DNA of 64,000 bases. It comes from Eremophila alpestris peregrina. Lineage: Eukaryota; Chordata; Aves; Passeriformes; Alaudidae. The position numbers and the translations under genes were made by a program. How positions within the stretch are numbered: the stretch's first letter is position 1; each line of letters begins with the position of its first letter. Where the stretch lies: positions 27,972 through 91,971 of the forward strand of contig WMCF01000349.1 of assembly GCA_009792885.1 (NCBI GenBank). The letters run 5' to 3'. This document shows, one piece after another, positions 1 through 10,430 of this stretch. A model generated the notes under the pieces. The model worked only from the letters and a program-made list of their open reading frames with translations. It was not told the DNA's origin and did no database searches.

Positions 1-2767
1 AGAGAAAGTATCTGGAAACACACAGCAGAAGTATACTTCAAACAGTGCCATTCCTGAGAGGGATGAAACAGTTATATCCATAATGAAAGAGTCAGGCAGA
101 CACTTTGAGCTGGTCTCAAACAGCTTTTTCATCTAACAGAAGAAAATTATGTCTGACACACAACCTCTCCCCCACCACCCCCCAATTTCACATCACTACA
201 AACAGGAAAACAAGGTCTGGAAATAGTCCCTGTGATCATGGGGTTTGGAGGGCATCAATCCATTTAGAAACATATTCACAAATTTAGGACACAAATTGCA
301 CAAGACCTAAATTTGTTTATCTGCTGATAAACCACTTTGCTGTATGGTGACAGTCCAGAGAAGCTCCCTAGCACACGTCCCCCTTCTCAGCCAAACTTCC
401 GGAGGGAAGGAGCTACACACAATTTTACAACCCACCAGGATGCAATGAACCACCCAGGCCACAGAGCAGATCTGAGTGGGACAGGCAGATCGAGAAATCC
501 CTGCTCCACCAGACGCCAGCTCTCCATCAGGGACCATTTGTAAGGAAATGTCCCTTCAAGGATGGTGGGTGGCACTTGTCCCTGCTGAGCCCAGGAACAT
601 TCTCCCACCTTTGCTGGGTGAGCTCAGCAAGACTCGCACCGAACAACTCTTAACAGCTGCTGCTCCGTGAGCATCCTCAGCACTCGCAAGGCAGAGCTGA
701 TCTGGAGCAAGATACTCTGACAGCCCTAATCTTCTGATTTTTGGCAGCAGGTCACAGGTTTGTCCAGCCTCAGCTGAAGAACAGCAGCTTGGCAGATGGC
801 TCCCCAGTACCCTGGGGACCCACTCACATAATCTTATTCCGCAGACACTACCCCCTCCCCCCCTTTCTTGGGGTCCCTTCACTAGGCCACTACATTGTGC
901 TATCTCTAAATTACCTTTGAATCAGCACCCAGCAGTACCCCAGCCTCTTGCTCTCTCTCAAGACCCTTGCAAGCAAACAGGTTCTCCAAAGAGAAACACG
1001 TCTGAGAAAAATCACTCCAGCCCTCAGGTCTGCCAATCCGTCTCTCTATGAAGCAGGGATGGTGTCAACCAATCACCTGCTGTGCATGCACAAAAACAGT
1101 TTACCAGCCATGGCCCAAGCACCCACCACTGGTGGCCTTGTGTGGTGTACAACTTGTGATGCCTAAACACTGACTCTTCCAGCACTTGTCTCAGAACACA
1201 GGCATGGAGACAAGTGCCTGCAGAGATGCTCCGTGGCACTCCCAGAGAGAGCCTGCCTCTTCAGCCCACAGGAATCAAACACCAACCATCTCTTATTTCA
1301 AAGCTGCAAAATCAATTGCCAGACTTCCCTGGTGCGATGTGCAAGAATGGAAAGGACTGTGCTGATGTGGAGGTAGGAAGGGGAAATACTCTGAACAACA
1401 TCCACGTCTTTCAGTTATTCACCTTGACAACAGTAAAGAAGGATTTGCTGAAAAAAAAGCTGCTAGCACATTCATTAAAATCCTCACTGCTCTTTTCCTT
1501 CTCACTCTGATGGCACAGAGATCAAATTGAAAACTGGAAATAGTAAATCAAACAATCTACTTAAGCACAAATAGCACAAGAGCACCACTTCCACACAGGT
1601 CAGTTGTGCACTAATTTTCTGTGTGGATTAAGAAGTCCCAGGGGTTTTTTTTATCTGTTTCAAAATTTTTTTCAAGTTTTGAAAACAGCAGCATGTAAAT
1701 TTCTTGGATTTTTTTTAACACCACCAGTACCACAAAGGATGTTCTTACACTCCCCAATGAACCAAGACTCTAACTGAATGGGACAATTTGCACAGGGTCT
1801 TCTACCTGGTTAGCCTCACCTCTCTCCCATGAAAAGCATGCCCCAAAACCACTCAGTCTGTGTAAATTAAAAGATCTAGGACAGATTCACTGAGACATTA
1901 AACTGGTAACATCTGCTGAAACATATCAACTAAGGAATGACTGATGAAAAAGCATTTGGAGTAGAAAGAGGCTTCTTTCTACTAGCTAAACCAGAACGGC
2001 TTGGATGACTCTCAGCAGTCTATTACAATTGCTTCAAACATTGGGTGTGCAACCTCCAGCTCCAGTACAAATCCTGCATTTTACTTTCTATGTTAATGGC
2101 CCTCTGCACAGACAAAATTAAAGTGTGACCAAAGCTACAAAACTAATAATACTTGTAGTTGCCTATTACACACCCAAATCACTTAAATAACATATGCATG
2201 TGGTTTTGCCTGACAATATACTAACTGGACCCCGTGGGAGCCAGGTAATTGATGTTTATAGAATGGAAATACTCACCTACATGGGAGTCAGCAACTTCAG
2301 TGGGTTTGTGTGAAGTTCAAACTCATTACAACAGAACGTTTATGTTCCCATTAAGAAGTGTAGCTCCAGTTCCTGGGAGCAAGGATGAAGACAGCACCTA
2401 AACTGCACAGGAGCATACTTGCGTAGTTTGATATTCTATAGCTTTACACTTTTATTGAAATCATCTCAACCCCACTCTTGCCCTGAAAGTGCAATGCCAC
2501 TCAGCCAAAAGCTGACTTTTCTGACAACGTCTTGTTTAATTCAAGAATTTGGCTAGATTAAGAGAGCTTGTCAGTGCAGCAACAGTGCTGATGAGTTACA
2601 CAGACAAGTTACTTGGAGACACAAGGAAAACAAACTGAAATGCAAGCTCGGGGTCCCAGCCCTGAGCGCCGTTTCCTCACTTGCAGCTGGTGTCCCTCGG
2701 GATCCAGCAGTTACAAGCACAGAAGTGGGCTCCGAGCTTTTTCCCTTAGGGAACTGTGAAAAGGATT
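1..2767. other. No gene recognised (window start)
   Basis: AT-rich to mixed non-coding sequence. Open frames are short and none resembles a known protein family. It ends in an A/G-rich run that served as the insertion target of the provirus that follows. Confidence 0.6.
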
Positions 2768-2842
2768 AAAAAAAAAAAAAAAAAAGAAAAAGGGGAGGGG
2801 GAGGGAAAGAAATTAAGAGGGGAAAAGTAAAAAAATAAAAGG
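2768..2842. repeat. Polypurine tract, left half, split by ERV1
   Basis: A long A run followed by A/G-only sequence, with almost no pyrimidines. The same type of sequence resumes at 6,819-6,920 on the other side of ERV1, so the provirus inserted into one purine-rich tract. Confidence 0.8.
2837..2842. repeat. Target-site duplication of ERV1, left copy
   Basis: The hexamer AAAAGG lies immediately before the LTR end (TG at 2843). The identical hexamer lies immediately after the other LTR (6819-6824). A 6-bp duplication is usual for alpha- and betaretroviral integrases. Confidence 0.85.
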
Positions 2843-3212
2843 TGTTGCAGCGTTCTGGATCAGGAACAGCACGGCGGCCACACCCCAGGCCGCTCGGACC
2901 ATAAGCTCATGACACCAATATAGTGAACGGCTAAATGGCATTTATTGTCTTGTCTTATACGGTTATATAGTCTTAGGGGTCTTTGCTACATCAGAGGGGG
3001 TCTGTGGTGCCGCCTAGGTTAGTAAGGGGTGGAAAACTACTGGGGTTTGGAGGGGAATGGAAAGTTACTGGAATTTAGGGAGGATGCCATAGGGCTAGGG
3101 AGGTCACATTCCATAGAGAAGATAAGATACTGCACAGGGATGATGGGGGAAGGGTCCTACTTCTTTCCGTTACATCGCGAAATCTTCCGAACGCCTGTCC
3201 CTGTCTACCACA
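2843..3212 (-). repeat. ERV1 3' LTR (370 bp)
   Basis: Ends are TG...CA. On the - strand there is a TATA-like element (complement of 2961-2970) and an AATAAA polyadenylation signal (complement of 2941-2946). The first 97 bp and last 24 bp match the other LTR at 6433-6818 with a single visible substitution. Confidence 0.9.
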
Positions 3213-3227
3213 TCTGCCCTCCCCCCA
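3213..3227 (-). other. ERV1 polypurine tract (plus-strand primer)
   Basis: On the - strand this is an all-purine stretch apart from one C (TGGGGGGAGGGCAGA) abutting the TG of the 3' LTR, exactly where reverse transcription needs its plus-strand primer. Confidence 0.85.
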
Positions 3228-3235
3228 TGCTAAAT

Positions 3236-3303
3236 GAGGTAGTCATACATATAGGTACTAAAAGGAGGTAGTCATGCATAAAGGTACTAAAATGAGGTAC
3301 AAA
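3236..3303. repeat. 29-bp direct repeats between env and 3' LTR of ERV1
   Basis: About 2.4 copies of a unit beginning GAGGTAGTCAT, at 3236, 3265 and (partial) 3293. The position, downstream of env and upstream of the polypurine tract, recalls the direct-repeat elements that alpharetroviruses carry there for RNA export; shared function is only a guess. Confidence 0.7.
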
Positions 3304-3384
3304 TATCTTACAGAGTACAAAGCTATAAAAACCTACGGTACAAAACTGTTCCTACCCGTATAGCATGCTTAAAAAGGGGGTGCT

Positions 3385-5274
3385 TCACAGTACTTGTTGG
3401 TGGTCTACAAATAGGATGTTGACCTGTTCCAAGCGGCCTTTAACAAACTGCACCAGCCGGTTCAGTATGTAGGGTCCAAAGGCCAAGGTCAGGAGGATCA
3501 TGGCGAGAGGACCTACTAGGGTGGAAATCAGGGTGGTGAGCCATGGTGACTTGTTAAACCACGACTCGAACCAACCCTGTTGGGCTTCTCGGTCTTTCTG
3601 TCTCTGAGCCAGTCTGCTTCGGAGCTCCGTAATGGAGTCTCTCACGACTCCCGTGTGGTCTGCGCAGAAACAGCACTCCTTCAAGGCTGCACACAGGCCT
3701 CCTTGTGCATCAGCAGGAGGTCTAGCCCTCACCTGTTCTGCAAGACTACTTCTGAGAGTGAGGTGACTGACTTCTCCAGAAAGGAGATGGATTTTTCGAT
3801 CCTTTGCAGGTCCTCATCGATGGTCATTTGCAGCTGGGACAGTCCTTGGTGCTGGGTCGCTAAGGCTGAGACACCTGTGGCTGTCCCCACTGCTCCGAGA
3901 CCTAGCAGCATTGCGATGGTTATACCTGTAATTATTTCTCTTTTGTGGAGCTGACTGGGTTCCTCAAAAAGGTGGTACACCTCCTCGTCTGAGTGGTACA
4001 GGACTCTAGGGACAATCAGAACCTGGACACAAAAGTCGTTAGCATCATCGAACTTGGCAAGGAACACACAAGGACTCCAGATCTCTGACAAACCCACATC
4101 CCCGATGCGGATGGGACCACCCACTTATTGTTCTTCCTGGCGGTCTTAACAACCTCAGTGCAGATGTCGCCCTTCCATTTGGCTAAGGTTGCATTACCAA
4201 AACATCTGCCCTGACCTGTGACTTGATTCAGGGTGATCCCTCCGCGGGGAGAGTCCCATCTGCACTGGTGAGGGGCGTCAGCTGTGGAGTAACTGAAGGG
4301 GGTGTTTAAAGCGACTCCTTCGTAAAATGGGGGTTTAACATCGTAACAAAGCCAACAGGAGTCTGTTAGATTTGGGTTGGATTCGTTCAGGGATAGGAAG
4401 GTAGCCTCTAGCATGCGAAGGACTGGGTCCGAGTCCAACCTGGCTGTGCAGCCTATATGGAAGGCCTCTGCCTGGTCGGTCGGGATGTTGGTGACCTTTG
4501 TGGGCAAGGCTTTGGGGTAGGTCGTGTTTCTCCCTTTTTGTGCGTTTTTAATTATTTTGTTGGGTCCGACCGCTCGGGGTGCTGGCGGTGGGAGCCTGAT
4601 AATTCACACGCTCACCCACTCCTTTGTCCCTTGAAGGACCACTGTCCACGTTTTGCCTGTGGCCCAACTAGGGTGACCTGGCTGCAAGACCGTCATGTTG
4701 TAGGCAGTGCATTTCCGAAACTTGGGGATTTTATGATGGTTTTGATAGAATGCTCCCTGTTGGAAGACAGGTGTTCTGCAGCCGGTGGGTGCCCAGGTGA
4801 ACTGTAAGAATCTGTCGGGCACCTGCAGGACAAACCCAGGCCCTGACGGTCTGGCATCTGTAACTATGGTTTCGCAGCCCCAGTACCCACAATATCCCCA
4901 CCCCGGGTAATTGCAGTAGTGTTTCCCTGGGTTTGAGGCCGGGCACCAGTAGGACAGGTATGTGTGTGTGGCGTGTGGGGAATGGGGGTCTACCCTTGGT
5001 CGTCCTGGAAACAGGTCGGTTATACTGAGAACGAAGGATGGGGTGTTTGGCGTGGTGATCTCTTTGAGCACCTTGCCACTTGCAAGATGCTGCATGACCC
5101 ACCTGAATGGCTGATGGGGGTAATGGTCTGGGCTGGCTTGCCCTCTGGCGACAAGCCTTAACAGCAAAATCACACAGAAACACCGCTGGTGTTTGGGTCT
5201 CACCCGCACAGGTCTCTCAGACGCTGCCCGGCGACTTGGTAGTCTGTCACTTTCCTCTGGAACAGGGGTGTGCT
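3385..5274 (-). pseudogene. env: ERV1 env, gammaretrovirus-like, broken
   Basis: Envelope glycoprotein remnant. In order on the - strand: a hydrophobic leader (near 5,170), a receptor-binding-type start with a PHQPF motif, the SU CWLC motif (near 4,350), a basic cleavage region ending HKR, a Gly/Ala-rich fusion-peptide region (near 3,900), the LQNR start of the immunosuppressive segment (near 3,733), a CAALKECC disulphide motif and a transmembrane anchor (near 3,490). The CXXC in SU plus the Cys cluster in TM place it with gamma-type envelopes. Breaks seen: an in-frame TGA at 4604-4606, a frame change near 4,100 and another near 3,732. The Cys motif has five rather than six residues between its first Cys and the Cys pair. 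The reading frame runs directly from gag into env. Confidence 0.85.
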
Positions 5275-6290
5275 TGAACATGATCTGTCCCACCCCATCA
5301 AAAAGCATGCAACTTATTTGTGTAATATCAAAGGGAAGCAAATTGTCATTGCCAAAGACGCTGCCCACAAGAGTGGAAACCACGGCTGAGTTGATCCCTT
5401 TCTCTGAAATCGCTTTGACAATCGCTTGTACATCCTTAGGGTTGATCGGGGTATAGGTTCTCTGCGGGTTCCCCTGCGCCCCCGTGACCCTGACTGGGAA
5501 CGCCTGTACAGTGGCCATGGGCGCCCAATCTGCACAAGCTATTTTAATTTTCTCCCAGTCAGTGAGTTTGTGTTTTAATTCTTTTTTCGCATGGCTTAGG
5601 GCTTTATTTAATCCTGACATAAACCACGCCTGCCCTATTCCCTCTGTCTCGGTGTCCCATTCTGCATCCGTCAGCTCCTCGGAGCTGTCCGAGCCAGTGA
5701 TATCAGAATCCGAGCCGGAAGTGGAGTGCCAGAGCACTTCCGGGCTACGGCGCCTTTTTGTGGGGCTTCAGCCCCGCCCCTCCCTTCGGGGGGGGTGCCG
5801 TTCCCGCCCCTCCCTTCGGGGGGGGTGCCGTTCCCGCCCCCTGGGCTTGCCCTGCCTCCCGCGGGCGTAGGGCTCTCCCTTAGATGGGAGGGGGAGCGGC
5901 CACGGCTCCCAATCGGGCATGCGTCCTCTGCCTCTGCCCCACGCATGCGCGTTTGTGTAATCCCGCGGCTCCTGGCTGCGCATGCGCCTGCCATATTCCC
6001 AGCTTTGGTGTACCCAATAAACATGCGCACGTGGCGCTCCAAGTTTCTTGCTCTTGCAGAGCTTTCTGCAGAGTTTGCATCACCCTTCCCCACGATTTAA
6101 GGCTTTTCCCGGAGCCTGAGGACATAGTGTCCTCAGCTAAAGCTTTAGTGCATTTATCCCATATTTCTGGGTGGAGTATATCCACCGATCGGTCTATGAC
6201 CCCAATTTGCACAAGCTTCGTGATAGCGAGCGTAAAATCTTTAGGTTTGCAATCAATACCCCATTGCTTATGAATGCTTATGAGATACGA
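5275..6290 (-). pseudogene. gag: ERV1 gag, alpharetrovirus-like, partial
   Basis: The matrix-like part (about 6,240-6,010) has the pattern IGVIDRS...WGRVMQTLQKALQEQ, similar in layout to avian alpharetrovirus matrix. It is followed by a Pro/Gly-rich, GC-rich linker with 30-bp tandem repeats. A capsid N-terminus (about 5,560-5,275) has LTDW, a TPINPKDVQ stretch and LLPFDITQ. The capsid breaks off after QIMFK and the frame continues into env, so the rest of capsid, nucleocapsid, pro and pol are deleted. The matrix and capsid pieces are in different frames, so at least one frameshift lies between them. Confidence 0.75.
5774..5833. repeat. 30-bp tandem repeat in ERV1 gag linker
   Basis: Two near-identical 30-bp copies containing TCCCTTCGGGGGGG (TCCCTTCGGG at 5781 and 5811). 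Because 30 is a multiple of three, each copy adds ten residues without changing frame. Confidence 0.85.
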
Positions 6291-6410
6291 CCTTCATCAG
6301 GGCTTCCATCTTCCCTGCGGATCCCGGAGGCATTCCTCCTGCCGGGCTGGATCCAGCCGCTCCGGCCACCGTTCACCTGCCCAGACGATTCCCGCACCCC
6401 GGAATATGCA

Positions 6411-6430
6411 GATCCCGGGTTTCGGCACCA
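6411..6430 (-). other. ERV1 primer-binding site, tRNA-Phe type
   Basis: On the + strand these 20 bases equal the 3' end of vertebrate tRNA-Phe including CCA (GATCCCGGGTTTCGGCACCA). The site sits two bases from the 5' LTR edge on the gag side. Phe-primed retroviruses are known (the ERV-F type) but unusual. Confidence 0.85.
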
Positions 6431-6432
6431 CT

Positions 6433-6818
6433 TGTTGCAGCGTTCTGGATCAGGAACAGCATGGCGGCCACACCCCAGGCCGCTCGGACCATAAGCTCAT
6501 GACACCAATATAGTGAACGGCTAAATGGCNNNNNNNNNNNNNNNNNNNNNNNNNNNNNNNNNNNNNNNNNNNNNNNNNNNNNNNNNNNNNNNNNNNNNNN
6601 NNNNNNNNNNNNNNNNNNNNNNNNNNNNNNNNNNNNNNNNNNNNNNNNNNNNNNNNNNNNNNNNNNNNNNNNNNNNNNNNNNNNNNNNNNNNNNNNNNNN
6701 NNNNNNNNNNNNNNNNNNNNNNNNNNNNNNNNNNNNNNNNNNNNNNNNNNNNNNNNNNNNNNNNNNNNNNNNNNNNNNNNNNNNNNNNNNNNNNGAACGC
6801 CTGTCCCTGTCTACCACA
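6433..6818 (-). repeat. ERV1 5' LTR (contains assembly gap)
   Basis: TG at 6433 and CA at 6817-6818. The visible 97 bp and 24 bp match the 3' LTR. The matching part of the 3' LTR predicts about 249 bp in the gap; 265 N are given. Confidence 0.85.
6530..6794. other. Assembly gap (265 N) inside the LTR
   Basis: All N. The gap lies wholly within the ERV1 5' LTR, as expected when two near-identical LTRs 3.6 kb apart confuse an assembler. Confidence 0.99.
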
Positions 6819-6824
6819 AAAAGG
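6819..6824. repeat. Target-site duplication of ERV1, right copy
   Basis: AAAAGG directly after the 5' LTR, identical to 2837-2842. The purine-rich target continues to about 6,920 and includes a G run near 6,905. Confidence 0.85.
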
Positions 6825-6959
6825 AAAGAGGAAAAGGAATAAGGGAAGAAGGAAGAAGGAAAAGAGAAAGGGTAACAAAAAGAGAATAGAAATAATAAGA
6901 AGTGGGGGGGGGGGGGTAAGTTAAAAGAAAAAAAACCACAAAAGTAGATGGGAAAAACT

Positions 6960-7300
6960 GCCTCCGGCTGAGCGCAACCTCCGTACCCGCACATGCCGCC
7001 CCTTACCGCACCGCTGGCTCCCTCCATCTCCCATCGCCAGCCGCAGCGGATCGCAGCCGCCCTCCCGCTGGGCCGCGCCAAGCCGGGCTGTGCTGGGCCG
7101 GGCCGGGCTGTGTGGTGCCGGGCCGGGCCGTGGTGCCCCCCAGCCCGCAGCGGAGTCGGGCAGCTCGGCAGCCCCAGCGCAGTGGGCACGGAGCGGTGCG
7201 GGCCGGGCCCGGCGGGCGGGGCGGCGGCCCATGAGGGGAAGGTAGGGGAGAGGGGGGGGGGGTCGGCACAGTGAAGGGGAGGGGAGCGGAGTGCACCACG
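6960..7300. promoter_or_regulatory. CpG-island-like block
   Basis: About 340 bp dense in G, C and CpG (GGGCCGGGCCGGG-type runs) between A-rich tracts. Such blocks usually mark vertebrate promoters. I could not find a first exon of a recognisable gene on either strand, so the gene it would serve is unknown; a GC-rich repeat is the alternative. Confidence 0.45.
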
Positions 7301-9735
7301 TGGTCCTGGAAAAGATTTTTTAAAATTTAAAAAAAAAAAAAAAGAAGAAGGAATTATTACAGGATTAACAAAGCAATAGAGTGAAAAGCACGACCTAAGA
7401 CCGCGTGCCCGCAGCGGCAGCGCCAAGGCCTGCGGGGGCTGGGACATGGAGTACTCCGCTCTTAAATCCCCTCAGTGCGACTCGCAGTTGGGGGGAAGGG
7501 GTGGGGGGAAGAACAAAAAAAAAAAAGAAAAAGCAGAAGCTTTGTCTAGAAAAGGCTTCAGAAAGCCCTGGGGCTTTCCCTCAGAGTCCGACTTCCAAAA
7601 GCAGAAGAGCACAGATGTCTCTGGAGTAACCCCATCTGAACACTCAAAACTGATTTTCCACTTTTGCTTTTTTTTCACAGGTCGCTGGAAGCTGTCTTGC
7701 ATCATCAGGTTTTACAGCACTCAGCCACATCATTAGAATTTCTCTAAATAGGACCTCTGAGCCTCTTCTTTTAAGTAAAAGTGGGGTTTCCCTGTCAAAA
7801 GTTGTGCTTTAAAAAATACCCCCAAATCTCATTAGCCCAGTTAGGGGAGTTAACTGCACAAGTAGCTGGCAGACTGCATAAAGAAGGATGTCAGTTTCTG
7901 TAAGTTCAGTGTATCTGTGTTTTGCTCAGTGGCAGATGAAAACTTCTTTGGTTTTAACCAATCAAACTTGAGGATAAACTTTCTGGAACAATCTCTGCGG
8001 ACCAGGAGTCACTGAACCCCCTGTATGTTTACTTCATTCCAAGCATGGGTTAAAAAAACCTGTATGGTAGGTGGTAGGCGAGGTTGTTCTCTAATGCTGT
8101 GCTCTCTGAAAGGCTTTGGACACTGCTGGTGGTAGAAGTGCATCACCACAAAGTCACTGACATAAGTACCACACTCAAACAGAACAGCACCTCTGTGGCT
8201 GAGGAGACAGCTTAGTCCTGCCTTGTTCCTTGCTGGCTTCACATCTCAGTGCCAGAGCCACCCTCCCTGCCAACACTGGGAGATCTCATCTTTTCTTCAG
8301 CCCCGTGGGGAAAAAAAATCAATTTCCGGCAGGATAAAAGTATGTCTAGGCATAATGCTTGAAGTACCCTGGCCTAAAGTCTTCTCTGTTTGGCAGTAAG
8401 ACAGGGGTACCAGCACCATCTCTGGGCTCTTCCAACTTGTCTGGGTGCTCCATTCAGCAGCACCTCCCCATGCTCTTCCCAACAGGGCTGTGGCACTGTG
8501 GCACAGAGTCCACACTGCTTCTCCTAGAGTGAATCCACTATTTCTCACTACTTCCAGCTCCTCTGTTTGGGTTTGTTTACCCAAATAGCAGTGCTCCTGC
8601 TTTACACCCATATCACCCATCAGCAGACTGCACCACCTCTGTCATCTAGGTGCCAGTGCTGTACGCTGTATTTCAGAAGGTATTCTTCTCTTTCCCTACA
8701 ACTTCCCATCTCCTGATCCTAAGTCTCTCACCTGCTCCCCAGCACCACAGGCTGTCTTTAACCAGGAGCAGCACAGGACCTGACCTGCTCAGCAGCACTC
8801 CAATCCAGTCCTTTCTGTCCTTTGGGAACAGGTGGTTGAAATCCTGTCTTTCCATCCCCTGAAACAGCTGGCACAGGTCCCCAAGAGCTCCCTGTGATGC
8901 AGCTCTTCCATGCCCATCAGCTGTGGCTCAATTGCACTGGCAGGGCTGGGTGATGTGCTGAAGGGCTTCACCCCTCTCCCCCAGCCACAGCTGTGATGCC
9001 AAACACGTTTTGGCCCCACCAGGGTTTTGTCCCATCTGTCAGACACCCTGGGGGCGCTGGGAGCCGGTGTGGGGGCACAGGCTGCAGATTCCCCATCTGT
9101 GCCACATCTGAGATGGCTAATGCAGCGGAAAAAGAAACCACCCAGTGCCTGAATCTCCAGGGAGTTGATGCACTCTGCCTTCCTCTTCCCTGACAGGCTG
9201 AGGTCGTGCGACTGCAGGCCAGGAGGCAGCTGGGAGCAGAAGCAGGGCTGGAATGAGGGGCTGGTAATGTCCCTTGCAAGGCACATCCTCCTGCCCTGGG
9301 CACCGAGGTGGCTTATGCAGCCACTGCACTCCAGTTTTGAGCTTTCCTTCCCCTATTTGTGTTGAGAAAAGTTTGACCTTTTCTCTCTGATCCAGGCATC
9401 TGAGCCAGACATTTAGGCTGCCAGGAATACACTCTGTGCTGGGGAAAGGAGAGCATTTGCCAGCCTGGGGCTGGATGGTCCTGCAAGCCTCTGTTATGTG
9501 TGCATCTAGCTCTTGGTTAGCTTCTCTGCAAAGAAGGGTGATGGAGTCCTGAAACTGGCACAAACTGGTGTTTCTTACACCACTGATCATTGTTTTCTGC
9601 AGGAGGACCCTATTAAATCCTAAAACATTTCTGTGAATGAGCAATCAGCAGAGAAATGCGGTGGGCTTAGTGCATTTATGACGGAAATCTGTAATTTTTG
9701 TCCAAACGCTTGATATAAATTTCCAGGTAGTTATA
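7301..9735. other. No gene recognised
   Basis: Mixed-composition non-coding DNA. Open frames are short, overlap on both strands and lack family motifs. Confidence 0.5.
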
Positions 9736-9739
9736 TTAA

Positions 9740-10430
9740 TGTCCTAGGGTGACATCATGATGCTTGTATCCCCAGTCGTCTGTTGAATTTGTGCGGGATG
9801 TTGTATTCTGTGCACTGTGGTGTTGGGTCTGGGGGGAGGGGGAGGCACAGTTTTTTTTTTCAAAGGCTCTGCTCCTCTGAGTAACCTTGAACGTCTGGAG
9901 TTTTTGATAACAACAGTATGAGACGGAGAAGTTTTTGCTTTTTTTGCTTTTTTTAGCAGCTTGCTTCGCTTCTGCTTCTTTAGCTAGCATAGCTAGGTAG
10001 TTTTTCTCTTCAACTTTCATTTTTTTCCCTTTTTTTGCCTTTCCTGGGAATTTTTTTTCTAATCTCTCTGGACTGTGAACACGGGGAAGCGCCGGAGGGC
10101 TCGCACCTGGGACCCACCAAGATCCACCTTGCGCCGCAACTTCTCCCAGCACCAGAGAGACTGAGAACACAGCCACCATCTTCAAGGGGGGACCTTCTGC
10201 CTGAATTCCGTCATCTCTCCAGAGCAGCACAAAGTCCTTGTCATCGGGTATTGTTCAATTTATTGTGCTGGGGAGGGCTTGACTTGTTGAATAAACAGGT
10301 ATTTTTTTTTTCCCCACTTCTCTCTAAGAAAATTATTCCCCCGAACCGGCTGGGGGGGGGGGGGGGGAAGGAGGGAGAGCCCCTTAGGAGGTATTTTCCC
10401 GAAATTGCCCTAAACCAGGACAATTAAAAA
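9740..10430 (+). repeat. LTR-derived repeat, probably ERV-L-like
   Basis: Contains a T-rich tract, a GC-richer body (10,080-10,250), AATAAA at about 10,291 followed by a T run, a long G run near 10,355 and the ending GCCCTAAACCAGGACAATT. I associate that ending with common avian LTRs. Boundaries are approximate. Confidence 0.4.

Larger units (their letters stand above)
2843..6818 (-). mobile_element. ERV1: internally deleted endogenous retrovirus
   Basis: A provirus of about 4 kb read on the - strand. Seen: paired LTRs with TG...CA ends, a 6-bp target duplication, a polypurine tract next to the 3' LTR and a tRNA-Phe-type primer-binding site next to the 5' LTR. Inside are an alpharetrovirus-like gag (matrix and the start of capsid) and a gammaretrovirus-like env. 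The rest of gag and all of pro and pol are absent, so it cannot replicate alone. In the part of the two LTRs that can be compared (about 120 bp, because of the assembly gap) I see one difference, which suggests recent insertion. The genes nevertheless carry stop codons and frameshifts, so the element may have been copied in trans after it decayed, or the breaks may be recent. Confidence 0.9.

Noticed and set aside
4604..5737. A 377-codon open frame as an intact gene
   Set aside because: It is a gag piece fused to the start of env across a deletion and stops long before the TM subunit; annotated as two broken viral genes.
7003..7299. Several overlapping open frames in the GC block
   Set aside because: Present on both strands, low complexity, no homology recognised; explained by base composition.
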